Assembly (NCBI RefSeq): GCF_001758425.2
Contig: NZ_MDSS02000006.1
Span: forward strand, 1 to 64,000
Length of the DNA stretch: 64,000 bases
Direction: 5' to 3'
Source of the DNA: Nesterenkonia sp. PF2B19
GTDB lineage: Bacteria; Actinomycetota; Actinomycetes; Actinomycetales; Micrococcaceae
The notes under the pieces were generated by a model, which saw only the letters and a list, made by a program, of their open reading frames with translations, had not been told where the DNA came from and searched no databases. Position 1 is the first letter of the stretch. Every line of letters starts with the position of its first letter. A program made the position numbers and the translations under genes. Of the stretch, positions 46,455-55,798 are shown piece after piece.

Positions 46455-47884
46455 CCGTTGCCGCCCCTCTCACCACCGACCCGCTCGTGGCCACCCACGG
46501 AAAGGACTCCATGCCCAGCCCCACCGCCTCCCACCCGGACCCCGCCTTCCCCGTGGCTCACCCCCGGCCCGCGAGGGGATGGCTCAACGACCCCAACGGC
46601 CTGTGCCGGGTGGACGGCGTCTGGCACGTGTTCTTCCAGCACAATCCGCGCTCCGCCCGACACGACCGGATCCACTGGGGCCACCTCTCCTCCCCGGACC
46701 TCGTGGACTGGACCGAGGAACCCGTGGCACTCGTCCCCTCGACCGACGGTCCGGACCGCGACGGGTGCTGGTCCGGCGTCATGGGCTTCGACGACGACGG
46801 CGCCCCCGTGGCCGTCTACAGCGGGGTCCAGGGCATCGAGAACGCCTCGGAGGTGACCCTGGCCCGAGGCTCCGCGGACCTGCGTGAGTGGTCGGCCGAG
46901 CGTCACGTGGCCGCCGGCATGCCCGAGGACGATCGGGTCATCGGGGTGCGGGATCCGTTCCTGGTGCGCATCGCGGGACGCCGGTGGGCGCTGCAGGGCG
47001 CAGGACTGGCGGACGGACAGGCCGCCGTCCTGCTCTATGACGCCGAGGATCTGGACCGGTGGACGTATCACGGCGTCTGGCTGAGCTCCGGTCAGGCTCC
47101 CGCCGCCGTCGACGCGACATCTGGGAGTGCCCGCAGCTGGTGCGGCTGACGGGCACCGAGACCTGGGCGTTGGTCGTGTCCCGGTGGCACCGCAGGCCCG
47201 ACGGCGGCCACGAGCTCGGCGACACCCAGGCTCTGCTGCTCGAGATCGAGGACGCCGCCCCTGCAGACGCCGCGCCGCATGGAGCCCCCACGACGGTCCC
47301 CACTCCGCGCATCGTCGGCACCTCGGCGGTCGACGACGGCCCCAGCTTCTACGCGCCGCAGGTGCTCGCCGAGCCCGACCGGGCGCTGATGATCGGGTGG
47401 GCCCGCGAGCGCCGTGCTCAGGAGCTCAGCGACGCGGCCGGGTGGTCGGGACTGCTCACCTGGCCCCGGGTGCTCACGCTGCAGGACGGCGCACTGGTCA
47501 GCCGGCCCGCCCCGGAATGCGAGGGATGGCGCGAGGGCCCGGCGCACCGTGCCGACGACGACGTCGTCGTCCTCCCGGACGCTGTGACGTCGTCTCGAGC
47601 CCCACGGCTCGACGGGGAGCCCGGCAGTCGTGACGCTGCGGATGCCCACGAGTCCGCTGACGGGGTCGGAGACGGGATCGGACACGGGATCGGAGACGGC
47701 CGAGACGGTCTACAGCGGGCCCGCCTCCCGGATCGTGATCGACCGGTCGATCATCGAGGTCTACCGGGAGGACGGGCCGGCGCGCACGGTGCGGGCGGAA
47801 CCCGCGCCGGGGCAGCAGTGGCAGCTGATCCCCCAGGGTGCCGCCGTCACCTGGTGGGCGCTGCGCCCGTGGAGTCCCGCCTGA
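46451..47884 (+). pseudogene. GH32 beta-fructofuranosidase/sucrose hydrolase, two frameshifts
   Basis: About 477 residues. WLNDPNG (residues 44-50) with the nucleophilic Asp, WGHLSSPDLVDW, the GVRDPFL stabiliser and the WECPQL acid/base Glu identify family GH32, which cleaves sucrose, inulin or levan-type fructosides. The Asp of GVRDPF is in the first frame; WECPQL follows a missing base near 47115. A second shift near 47621 (one base extra or two lost) leads into the last frame with SGPASRIVIDRSIIEVYRE, the beta-sandwich end. The last 38 bases overlap the convergent LacI gene. No signal peptide, so cytoplasmic. Confidence 0.85.
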
Positions 47885-48875
47885 TCAGTTGAGTCGGCAG
47901 CAGCTCCGGCTCGTGAGGCGCCTGCGTGTCCGCCCTGGAGATCCCGGTGAGCAGGATCTCCATGGCCCGTCGCCCGATGTCCTGGTGGGGCAGCGCCACC
48001 GTGGTCAGCGCAGGGACCACCTGAGCGGCCACATGTGCCTGGTCGTCCACCCCGACCACCGAGAGGTCACCGGGGACGTCCACGCCGCGATGCGCGGCAG
48101 CCAGCAGGACTCCCACCGCCGTGCGGTCGTTCGAGGCCAGCACGGCGGTGGGCGGCGCGGCGCCGTCGAGAAACGCGGAGGCAGCACGGTAGCCCTCGGC
48201 GATCTCCCAGCCGCAGGGGACCACCTGCGTGGCCACCTCCCCGGCGGCCTGCAGGAAACCGTCCCTGCGCAGGGGGGTGGCCGGTGACTCCTCGGTGCCG
48301 CACAGCAGGGCGATGTCCCGGTGACCGAGCTCCAGCAGATGGCGCACCGCCTGCACCGATCCGTCGGCCTCGTCGGCAATCACCGCGGGAGCACGTCGTG
48401 AGGGATCCAGACAGTTGGCCAGCACGGCGGGCGCGGAGAAGAACGTCTCCGCAGGGTCCACCGTCACCAGCCCTCCGGTGGCGAGCATGAGCGCGTCGAC
48501 GTTGCGGGCGAAGAAGACCTCGCACATCCGCCCGATGCGCGCCTCCTCGCCCTCCGTGTCGGCCACCATGACCATGTAGCCGGACTCCCGCGCGACGGCG
48601 TCGGCCCCGCTGATGATGCCGCCGGCGAAGGGCGAGGTCACGATCTCATCGGTGATGACGCCGATGGTCCGGGTGCTGCGGCTGCGCAGCGACTGCCCGA
48701 CGCTCTGCGGGATGTAGCCGAGCTCCTCGACGGCGGCTCGGATGCGCTCCTGGAGCGCTGGCGCGACGTTGCCGTCGGCACGCCCGTTGAGCACCAGCGA
48801 CACGGCGCTGCGTGACGCCCCGGCCCGGGCGGCGACGTCCGCCGCGGTGACCTGTCGGCGCACCTGTCGCTGCAC
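47847..48875 (-). CDS. LacI-family transcriptional regulator
   Basis: 342 residues. The helix-turn-helix is at the N-terminus: VTAADVAARAGASRSAVSLVLNGR followed by the hinge RIRAAVEELGYIPQSVGQSLRS. The sugar-binding core has VLASNDRTAVGVLLAA and LSVVGVDDQAHVA. It converges on and overlaps the GH32 gene, with the sugar operon upstream. It probably represses that operon and binds its sugar as inducer. The start codon is 69 bases from the PhoX stop. Confidence 0.9.
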   Translation of the reverse strand: MQRQVRRQVTAADVAARAGASRSAVSLVLNGRADGNVAPALQERIRAAVEELGYIPQSVGQSLRSRSTRTIGVITDEIVTSPFAGGIISGADAVARESGYMVMVADTEGEEARIGRMCEVFFARNVDALMLATGGLVTVDPAETFFSAPAVLANCLDPSRRAPAVIADEADGSVQAVRHLLELGHRDIALLCGTEESPATPLRRDGFLQAAGEVATQVVPCGWEIAEGYRAASAFLDGAAPPTAVLASNDRTAVGVLLAAAHRGVDVPGDLSVVGVDDQAHVAAQVVPALTTVALPHQDIGRRAMEILLTGISRADTQAPHEPELLPTQLIRRDSTGAAPTR

Positions 48876-48944
48876 GTCGTCTCCTCATCCGTCGGACTCC
48901 GCGACCAGTCTAGCGGCGGGGTCCGACGCATCCCTCCCGGCGCC

Positions 48945-51056
48945 TCAGCCCGTGGCGAGGCCGTGCTTCAGCTCCTCCCCGGCGTGGACGTCGCCGATGA
49001 GCCGGCGCTGTCGGGCGTCGGCCGTTCCCTTCTTCGGCCTGCCGGGGAGCACCTGCACCACGGCGGGGCGCGGCACGGCGGCCAGCCCCGGCCCGTCCTC
49101 GCCCACATAGTCCGGGAACGCCGACCGCTGGTCGCCCCAGACGCCGTCCTCGCCGGGGTGCTGGACGGCCACGAAGACGCTGCGCTGGTCATCGTGGATC
49201 ACCGGCCCGCAGGTCTCGGCGTCGGCGGGCACGGACAGGAACTGCTCCACCTTGCCGCGGGCCTCCCCATCCAGGTGGACCTTGAACAGCCCGTCGCAGA
49301 GACCGATCCCGCTGGGGGCGCCGTCGGTGGAGATCCATAGGTTCCCCTGGGAGTCGAAGGCGACGTTGTCCGGACAGGAGATCGGAGAGACCTGGTCCGC
49401 CGGGAACCCGCTGAAGTAGGTGGAGTCATCCCGGGAGGGGTCTCCGCAGACCAGCAGCAGCGTCCAGTCGAACACCGTGGAGGTCTGACCGCCGCGTTCG
49501 GTGATCTCCACGACGTGCCCGTCGCGATTCGCCGTCCGCGGGTTCGCCTCGTCGGCGCCGGCGGCGCCGTCCGGCCCGCGCTGAGAGTTGTTGGTGCAGG
49601 CCATGTAGACCTTGCCGGTGTGCGGGTTGGGCTCCACATCCTCGGGGCGGTCCATCGCCGTGGCCCCCGCGGCGTCGGCGGCCAGCCGCGTATGGACCAG
49701 CACCTCCTCGGCGGTGAAGCCCGGCACCTGAGGCTCGCCGTCCACCAGCAGCGGGAGCCACTCACCGGTGCCGTCGAAGGCGCCGTCGGAGGGCAGCGCC
49801 CCAGTCCCGTCGATCTCGGCCGCCGGGGAGTTCCCGGTGAACTTCGCGACGTACAGGTCGCCTTCCGTCAGCAGGGTCTTGTTGTGCGCCCGGTCCCCCT
49901 CGACGTAGGTCCCGCGCGAGACGAACTTGTACAGGTAGTCGAAGCGCTCGTCATCACCGGCGTAGGCCACCGCATGGCCGGACTCCGAGAGGATGACGGT
50001 GGCGCCTTCATGCTTGAACCGGCCCAGGCTGGTGTGCTTCACGGGGGTGGACTCCGGGTCCCAGGGGTCGACCTCCACGATCCAGCCGAAACGGTTCTTC
50101 TCGTTCTCATACCCCGGGTTCCGGGTGTCGAATCGGGGCTCGTCCTGCTCCCAGCCGCGGACCGTGGGCTCGGCGTCGATGCCATACCGACGGTCCGCCT
50201 CGGAGGTCCCCTCGGAGACGAAGTACCCGTGGAAGTTCTCCTCCCCGGAGAGGAACGTGCCCCAGGGGGTGAGACCGCCGGCGCAGTTGTTCAGCGTGCC
50301 GCGGACCCTCCGGCCCTCGGGGTCGTCGGCGGTGACCAGCAGCTCCGAGCCGGAGGCCGGACCGGTGAGCTCGAACTCGGTGTCCAGCAGGAAGCGGCGG
50401 TTGCGCACGCCGTCGACGTCGACCTGCCAGGCATGGTTCCGATTCTTCCGCGTCACCTCGACGACGGTCAGCCCGTGGGCGGCCATGCCCACGGACCGGC
50501 GGGTGGCCTCGTCGGTGCCCTCGGGGAACATGATGTCTTCGTTGGTGTACTCGTGGTTGGCGAACAGCACCGCCCGACGCCCCTTCGATCCGGGGACCTC
50601 CACGATCTCGAGGTAGTCGTTGTTGTACCCGAACTGCTTCGCCTGCGCCTCGGCGGTCTGGTGTCCAGCGTCGAACTCCGGGGCGTCGGCGAAGACCTTG
50701 TCGCCCCAGCGGATGACGGGCTCCCAGGTGTAGCCCTCCGGCACGATCAGCCCGTCGACGTCGCGGTGGACGGGGCTGATCGGACGGAACGTCAGCCGGG
50801 ATCCTGTGCTCGCGGACGCCGGTGCCGCCTGCGGCCCGGCGGCCGCCCCCACCGCGATGGCCAGCGCGCCCGCGGCGGAGGCGCCGAGCAGCTGGCGTCG
50901 GGTCAGGGCCGCCGAGGCGACCTCCCGGAAGGTCTCATTGCCGGAGGTGTTGCAGACCTCTCCAGCGCAGGCGTTGGCGCACTTCAGCGCGCAGGTGACG
51001 GCGCTGCGCTTGCCGCGGACATGACCGAGCATGGGGAGCAGCTCTCGGACGGGCAT
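48945..51056 (-). CDS. Tat-exported PhoX-type alkaline phosphatase
   Basis: 703 residues. PhoX/DUF839 phosphatases are calcium- and iron-dependent enzymes releasing phosphate from esters outside the membrane. ASAALTRRQLLGASAAGALAIAVG is a twin-arginine signal starting about residue 47, unusually far from the N-terminus, after a Cys-rich lead. The mature part shows FANHEYTNEDIMFPEG, NCAGGLTPWGTFLSGEENFHGYF, RPEDVEPNPHTGKVYMACTNNS and SCPDNVAFDSQGNLWISTDG, the family blocks. The ATG at 51056 has AGAGGA upstream. A PHO-box-like pair of repeats is 79 bases before it. Confidence 0.9.
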   Translation of the reverse strand: MPVRELLPMLGHVRGKRSAVTCALKCANACAGEVCNTSGNETFREVASAALTRRQLLGASAAGALAIAVGAAAGPQAAPASASTGSRLTFRPISPVHRDVDGLIVPEGYTWEPVIRWGDKVFADAPEFDAGHQTAEAQAKQFGYNNDYLEIVEVPGSKGRRAVLFANHEYTNEDIMFPEGTDEATRRSVGMAAHGLTVVEVTRKNRNHAWQVDVDGVRNRRFLLDTEFELTGPASGSELLVTADDPEGRRVRGTLNNCAGGLTPWGTFLSGEENFHGYFVSEGTSEADRRYGIDAEPTVRGWEQDEPRFDTRNPGYENEKNRFGWIVEVDPWDPESTPVKHTSLGRFKHEGATVILSESGHAVAYAGDDERFDYLYKFVSRGTYVEGDRAHNKTLLTEGDLYVAKFTGNSPAAEIDGTGALPSDGAFDGTGEWLPLLVDGEPQVPGFTAEEVLVHTRLAADAAGATAMDRPEDVEPNPHTGKVYMACTNNSQRGPDGAAGADEANPRTANRDGHVVEITERGGQTSTVFDWTLLLVCGDPSRDDSTYFSGFPADQVSPISCPDNVAFDSQGNLWISTDGAPSGIGLCDGLFKVHLDGEARGKVEQFLSVPADAETCGPVIHDDQRSVFVAVQHPGEDGVWGDQRSAFPDYVGEDGPGLAAVPRPAVVQVLPGRPKKGTADARQRRLIGDVHAGEELKHGLATG

Positions 51057-51134
51057 CGTGATGGATCCTCTCACTGACGACGGGGCAGAACGCCCTCACG
51101 ATGCCAGGGGCGGGAAGAGGTGACGCAGACGAGG

Positions 51135-51152
51135 CGTGAACGCCAGTTGAAA
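51135..51152 (-). promoter_or_regulatory. PHO-box-like direct repeat upstream of phoX
   Basis: On the coding strand TTTCAAC-TGGC-GTTCACG gives two 7-mers with the 11-base spacing of the actinobacterial PhoP site (GTTCACC-N4-GTTCACC), matching 5 and 6 of 7 positions. A phosphatase of this class would be expected to be phosphate-regulated. Binding is inferred. Confidence 0.5.
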
Positions 51153-51243
51153 TCCACCTGACCTGCGAAGAAGTAGCCCTGCGGTCGACTCGACAGCCTT
51201 TGGAGGGTGAACGGCGCCAACCCTGCCGAACTTACGGCTCCCC

Positions 51244-51260
51244 AGTAATTGTGAATCACT
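51244..51260. promoter_or_regulatory. Dyad in front of the Fur-family gene
   Basis: AGTAATTGTGAATCACT is an inverted repeat with six of seven arm positions paired and a three-base centre. It lies 19 bases before the start codon of the Fur-family gene. It would suit an autoregulatory Fur/PerR-type operator. Confidence 0.5.
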
Positions 51261-51278
51261 CAGATCTAGGGCAGACTG

Positions 51279-51749
51279 GTGTTCGTGACCCTGACGACCG
51301 ACTGGCCCTCCCAGCTGCGCGACCGCGGACTGCGCGTCACCCGCCAGCGCCTGGCCGTGCTCGACGCCGTCGCCGATGAGCCGCACCGCCCGGCGGAGGC
51401 CATCCACGCCAAGGTCACCGAGCATCTCCCGGAGATCACCGTGCAGTCGGTGTACACCGTGCTGCACGACCTCACCGCCCACGACCTGCTGCGCCGCTTC
51501 GATCCGCCGGGCTCGCCCGCCTGCTACGAGACGCGCACCCATGACAATCACCACCACGCCATCTGCACGGTGTGCGGGCGGATCGAGGACGTCGAATGCG
51601 TCCCCGGTGAGGCCCCATGCCTGCAGCCGCCTCCCGGTCTCGGCATGACCGTGGAGGTCGCCGACGTCGTGTTCCGCGGCATCTGCGACGAGTGCGCCGC
51701 CCGTCAGAGCGCGCCCGCCTCCCCCGCCGAGAGCTCAGCCGCCCGCTGA
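51279..51749 (+). CDS. Fur-family regulator (PerR/CatR-like)
   Basis: 156 residues. The winged-helix domain has [18 protein letters not shown] and [23 protein letters not shown]. The metal region is [20 protein letters not shown], with the structural-zinc Cys pair, and ICDECAARQ near the end forms the second Cys pair. The arrangement before a catalase gene (92 bases) is the classical peroxide-sensor pairing, so it probably represses katA. The GTG at 51279 is the first start; GTG at 51285 is an alternative. The final 15 residues are a Ser and Ala-rich tail. Confidence 0.88.
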   Translation: MFVTLTTDWPSQLRDRGLRVTRQRLAVLDAVADEPHRPAEAIHAKVTEHLPEITVQSVYTVLHDLTAHDLLRRFDPPGSPACYETRTHDNHHHAICTVCGRIEDVECVPGEAPCLQPPPGLGMTVEVADVVFRGICDECAARQSAPASPAESSAAR

Positions 51750-51840
51750 GCCTGCTGTCCGCCGTCGTGGCCCACGGCGCGCGGCCGACCAGACCTGCCT
51801 CACCCGAGAAACACCCAAGGAAGAGAGAAAGGGAACAGTG

Positions 51841-53304
51841 ATGACCACTGGCAACACCCCGAACGCCACCGGGTCGACGACCCAGGCCGGCATCCCCGCG
51901 GTGAGCGACCGCCACTCGCTCAGCGTCGGCGCAGACGGTCCCCTGCTGCTGCATGACCACCACCTGGTCGAGACCCTGGCGCACTTCAACCGGATGAACG
52001 TCCCCGAGCGTCGTCCGCACGCCAAGGGCGCCGGTGCCTTCGGCACCTTCGAGGTCACCGAAGACGTCTCGAAGTACACCAAGGCCGACGTCTTCCAGCC
52101 GGGCCGCACCACGGAGACCCTGCTGCGCTTCTCGACGGTGGCCGGTGAGATCGGCTCGCCCGACACCTGGCGCGACGTGCGCGGCTTCGCGCTGAAGTTC
52201 TACACGGAGGAGGGGAACCTGGACATCGTCGGGAACAACACTCCGGTGTTCTTCCTGCGCGACCCCATGAAGTTCCCGCACTTCATCCGCTCCCAGAAGC
52301 GCCTGCCGGACTCCGGCCTGCGCGACGCCCACATGCAGTGGGACTTCTGGACCCAGAACCCCGAGTCCGCCCACCAGGTCACCTACCTCATGGGTGACCG
52401 CGGCCTGCCGGCCTCCTGGCGCCGGATGAACGGCTACGGCTCCCACACCTACGCCTGGGTCAACGCCGAGGGCGAGCGCTTCTGGGTGAAGTACCACTTC
52501 ATCAACGACGCCGGCTTCGACACCATGTCCGGCGAGGAGGCCGAGCGCCTGGCCGGCGCCGACGCCGAGTACCACCGCCGCGACCTGTTCGACGCGATCA
52601 AGGACGGCGACTACCCGACCTGGACCCTCTACGTGCAGGTCATGCCGTACGAGGACGCCAAGACCTACAAGATCAACCCGTTCGACCTGACCAAGACCTG
52701 GCCGAAGGCGGACTACCCGCGCATCCCGGTGGGCAAGCTGACCCTGAACCGGAACCCGGAGAACTTCTTCGCCCAGATCGAGCAGGCGGCGTTCTCCCCG
52801 GCCAACATGGTCCCCGGCACCGGCAACTCACCGGACAAGATGCTGCTGGGCCGGAACTTCGCCTACGCGGACGCCCAGCGCTACCGCATCGGCACCAACT
52901 TCCAGCAGCTGCCGGTCAACCGCCCGAAGAACCCCGTCCACACCTACAACTTCGAGGGCAACATGTGGTTCGACCACAGCGGCGACAAGCCGGTGTACGC
53001 CCCGAACACCGTGGAGGGCTCGACCTGGTCCGACGAGCAGGGACCCGTGGAGAACGGCTGGGAGGCCGACGGCGAGCTGGTCCGCTCCGCCTACACGCTG
53101 CGTGAGCAGGACGACGACTTCACCCAGCCGGGGATCCTGGTCCGGGAGGTCTTCGACGACGCCGCCCGTGATCGCCTCGTGGAGACCGTCTCCGGCGCAC
53201 TGGACGGCGTCCGTGAGCCGGTGCTCTCCAACGCCTTCCAGTACTGGAAGAACGTCGACGCCGAGATCGGCCAGCGCATCCAGGACGCCGTGAAGAGCGG
53301 CTGA
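51841..53304 (+). CDS. katA: Monofunctional haem catalase
   Basis: 487 residues, clade 3 small-subunit length. It disproportionates hydrogen peroxide. The active-site motif is [18 protein letters not shown] (His near residue 60), with NTPVFFLRD and the catalytic Asn just before it, and [16 protein letters not shown], which has the proximal haem Tyr. The ATG at 51841 follows an A and G-rich ribosome-binding region. It matches the peroxide produced by the amine oxidase of this window, though no direct link is implied. Followed by a strong hairpin at 53347. Confidence 0.96.
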   Translation: MTTGNTPNATGSTTQAGIPAVSDRHSLSVGADGPLLLHDHHLVETLAHFNRMNVPERRPHAKGAGAFGTFEVTEDVSKYTKADVFQPGRTTETLLRFSTVAGEIGSPDTWRDVRGFALKFYTEEGNLDIVGNNTPVFFLRDPMKFPHFIRSQKRLPDSGLRDAHMQWDFWTQNPESAHQVTYLMGDRGLPASWRRMNGYGSHTYAWVNAEGERFWVKYHFINDAGFDTMSGEEAERLAGADAEYHRRDLFDAIKDGDYPTWTLYVQVMPYEDAKTYKINPFDLTKTWPKADYPRIPVGKLTLNRNPENFFAQIEQAAFSPANMVPGTGNSPDKMLLGRNFAYADAQRYRIGTNFQQLPVNRPKNPVHTYNFEGNMWFDHSGDKPVYAPNTVEGSTWSDEQGPVENGWEADGELVRSAYTLREQDDDFTQPGILVREVFDDAARDRLVETVSGALDGVREPVLSNAFQYWKNVDAEIGQRIQDAVKSG

Positions 53305-53346
53305 TCCGGTGACCTGACCGTGTGACGTCACCACGGACGCACACAG

Positions 53347-53389
53347 CAGGAGGCCCCCGATCGGCTTGATCCCGGTCGGGGGCCTCCTG
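53347..53389. terminator. Bidirectional terminator between katA and the lipoprotein gene
   Basis: CAGGAGGCCCCCGA (53347-53360) pairs with TCGGGGGCCTCCTG (53376-53389), extended outward by ACAC/GTGT. It lies 43 bases after katA and 57 bases after the convergent lipoprotein's stop, so it can serve both. Confidence 0.8.
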
Positions 53390-53445
53390 TGTGTCCCGAC
53401 GGTGCGTCACGGAGACCGTGACCGCACCGGGGCGCCTCGGGCGGA

Positions 53446-53763
53446 TCAGCCGTCCAGGCCGTCCTCCTCCTCAGCACCCTCGTCCTCCAGGCCGCCCTCG
53501 AGCTCCTCGTCGGCGGCGTCGTCCTCAGCGGCACCGTCCTCCTCGAGGCCGGCGTCACCCTCGGCGGGGTCCTCCTCAGCCGGGTCCTCCTCCGGGAGGC
53601 CCTCGTCAGCCGGGTCCTCCTCGGGAGCGCCCTCCTCCTCGACCGGTGCGTCCTCCGGGGCCTCGCCCTCGGTGTCGCATGCGGTCACGCCGAAAAGCGC
53701 CAGCGAGCCGACGCCGACGGCGGCGGCCAGGGAACGAAGCTTGTTCGCGTCGGTTGCAGCCAT
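53446..53763 (-). CDS. Small polyanionic lipoprotein, paralog 1
   Basis: 105 residues from the ATG at 53763 (MAATDANKLRSLAAAVGVG). A lipoprotein signal ends at LFGVTAC with Cys as the first mature residue. The mature part is 76 residues made of Glu, Asp, Ala, Pro and Gly repeats such as EEDPAEEDPAEGD and has no Lys, Arg or His at all. It would be a highly charged tail anchored to the outer face of the membrane. Its signal peptide is almost identical to that of the next gene, so the two arose by duplication. Function unknown. Confidence 0.72.
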   Translation of the reverse strand: MAATDANKLRSLAAAVGVGSLALFGVTACDTEGEAPEDAPVEEEGAPEEDPADEGLPEEDPAEEDPAEGDAGLEEDGAAEDDAADEELEGGLEDEGAEEEDGLDG

Positions 53764-54156
53764 GGTGTGCACCTCCGTGGTCATGCATCGTGTGTGATGC
53801 TCCGCGGACTCTCCGCGTCTGTCTTCCAGGCCTTCCGAGCCTGGCGCCTCGGCCGCTGACCGCGACGCCGTCCGGATGGCTTGTCCCCATCATCACCACA
53901 CGGAGAGGGGCTCGGAAAAGCTCAGCACGGGCAGATCGGGAAACTCTCGGGAACCTCTTACGGAGCATCGAGGAAGTGCCCACCTTGGCAATCCTCCCTG
54001 GTCAGACCCTGGGTACAGGCCGATACGGGGTAGGGAGCCTCCCGAAGACCACCCTCAGGAGGCCCGCCGAAAAGGCCCTGGAGAGCCCCGGGGTGTGCGC
54101 TGGACGTGCGCAGCGACGCGCCGGGGTGACCACGGGCACGCCCTCCGGACACAGAA

Positions 54157-54186
54157 CGGCCCCGGCGGTATGCACCGCCGGGGCCG
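54157..54186 (-). terminator. Hairpin downstream of lipoprotein paralog 2
   Basis: CGGCCCCGGCGGT (54157-54169) pairs perfectly with ACCGCCGGGGCCG (54174-54186) around a four-base loop, and on the minus strand is followed by TTCTGTGT. It sits 125 bases after the stop of the gene ending at 54311. The rest of the gap 53764-54310 holds no gene I can support and is likely the leader of paralog 1. Confidence 0.65.
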
Positions 54187-54310
54187 CACTGGATCGGTGG
54201 GCTCGGTCCACCATGGGCCGAGCCGCACCGACCATCGTCGTACTGGAGAAGCTCTCCCGCCGGGACCGTGCCCTGCAGGAGACGACCTCAACCGGACGTC
54301 GGAGAAGGGA

Positions 54311-54514
54311 TCAGCCCTCCTCTTCCTCCTCGGCCGGGTCCTCAGCCGGGTCCTCGGCCGGGTCCTCCTCCATACCCTCTTCCTCTTCGACCGCCGGGTC
54401 CTCTTCGCCGGTGTCCCCGTTGGTGTCACAGGCTGTGACGCCGAACAGTGCCAGGGATCCGACTCCGATGGCGGCAGCCAGGGAGCGAAGCTTGTTGTCG
54501 TCGGTGGTAACCAT
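54311..54514 (-). CDS. Small polyanionic lipoprotein, paralog 2
   Basis: 67 residues from the ATG at 54514 (MVTTDDNKLRSLAAAIGVG), or 76 from an in-frame ATG at 54541. The same LFGVTAC lipobox is used. The mature region is only 38 residues, dominated by Glu and Asp with a repeated AEDP unit, and carries no basic residue. Together with paralog 1 it forms a tandem pair with divergent tail lengths. The gap 54515-54820 has no gene; it is AT-richer than its surroundings and contains a 7-bp inverted repeat (GAAAGCT, 54654-54660 with 54668-54674). Confidence 0.68.
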   Translation of the reverse strand: MVTTDDNKLRSLAAAIGVGSLALFGVTACDTNGDTGEEDPAVEEEEGMEEDPAEDPAEDPAEEEEEG

Positions 54515-54820
54515 AGGATCAGTACCTCCGTCCAGGTGCATTCTCGATGCATCGCGGGCTTTCCGCTGGTCACCTGATCTGACCGTTCTGCGGCAGTCGC
54601 CTGCCTTCGACCAGATGACTCGTGACCATTCTCACCATAGAAGTTCCCTGAAAGAAAGCTCTGCAAAAGCTTTCTCCCGAATCTATGAGGACGCTCCCAT
54701 GAATCGTCCAGGTTGTCGCCCGGATCACGCTGAATCTGGACGGAACCTGAACGTCCACTCGGCGGTCGGTTCACTCGAGCAACAGCTCCGCTGAACCGGG
54801 GCGCCGGGTCGACGCACCGA

Positions 54821-55735
54821 TCAGCTGAGGATGTCCTCCATATCGTCGACGGTCAGGATGTCCTCGTCAGCGGGTCGCTCCGGCTCGGCAGCCTCGTCCC
54901 AGTCGCTGAACCGGACGTCGAAGACGTCGCCGTCATTGTCCGCGTAGACCGACAGCAGCACCGGGTCATCCCCGGCCCGGACCACGATCTCCCGGCGGTC
55001 ATCGGTGTAGATCCACACGTCCTCGCCGTCGCGGGTGTCCGCCTCCGCCTCGAGCTCGCCGAATCCTCCGGCCTCCTCGAGGCTGCCGCGGAAGTCGGCC
55101 ATCCACTCGTCCACCGTGAAGCCCTCGGGGAAGATCTGCGAGTAGTCCACCCACTTGCCCTCGAACTCACCGGCCAGCTCGTCCTCGTCGATCTCACCCG
55201 GGAACTGTCGCGCCACGGCGGCCAGCTCGTCCTCGCCGCGCAGATAGGTGCCGTCGTCGAAGGAGATGTACTCGGCCGAGGCGCCGCCTGCCTCCTCCCG
55301 CAGGGTCAGCGCCGAGCCGTCCATCTGCCCCGAGTAGTGCTGGACGATGGTGTCCGCACCCTCTTCGGCGTCGATGTCGGCCTCGACCTCCTCGGCGCCG
55401 GCGGGCACCTCGGCGTCGAGCACCACGGACTCGGCCTCCTCCATGGCACGCCACAGGTCGGCTTCGATCTCCTCGATGGCCGGAGCGTCTCCCGCCTCAG
55501 CCTCCGTCTCGTCCTCGGGCTCCTCGTCGGCCCCGTCCTCGGCGATCTCGTCCGGCTCGTCGCCCTGGTCCTCGGCGCCGTCCGGATCCACATCCTCCTG
55601 ACCGGCGTCCTGCTCGCCGGCGTCCTCCTCGGCCTCGCCGGCCCCACAGCCGGTGAGGGCCAGCAGGGCGATCCCCACGATCCCCAGCGTCCTCACCGTG
55701 GTCGGGACCGCAGCGGTCTCCATCTCCTCAGTCAC
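54821..55735 (-). CDS. Acidic lipoprotein of unknown function, paralog A
   Basis: 304 residues. The start GTG at 55735 has AAGGAGG upstream. The signal peptide ends LLALTGC. A 65-residue Glu, Asp and Gly linker follows, then a beta-rich domain resembling the LppX/LprG-like lipoprotein fold (SGQMDGSALTLRE, ISFDDGTYLRGEDELA, KWVDYSQIFPEGF, VWIYTDDRREIVVRAGDDP) and a C-terminal ILTVDDMEDIL. It shares this order and the ending with the next gene, so the two are paralogs. Lipid carriage or envelope maintenance is possible; no activity is proven. Confidence 0.7.
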   Translation of the reverse strand: MTEEMETAAVPTTVRTLGIVGIALLALTGCGAGEAEEDAGEQDAGQEDVDPDGAEDQGDEPDEIAEDGADEEPEDETEAEAGDAPAIEEIEADLWRAMEEAESVVLDAEVPAGAEEVEADIDAEEGADTIVQHYSGQMDGSALTLREEAGGASAEYISFDDGTYLRGEDELAAVARQFPGEIDEDELAGEFEGKWVDYSQIFPEGFTVDEWMADFRGSLEEAGGFGELEAEADTRDGEDVWIYTDDRREIVVRAGDDPVLLSVYADNDGDVFDVRFSDWDEAAEPERPADEDILTVDDMEDILS

Positions 55736-55798
55736 GTCGTGCCTCCTTCAGGCGGTGCATGATTCTTCCGTTCCGCCGCGCGTCGCCGCGCGACCCCA

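Noticed and set aside
54002-54235. Short minus-strand frame between the two small lipoproteins
   Set aside because: It overlaps the strong hairpin at 54157-54186, has no ribosome binding site and a composition like noncoding DNA.
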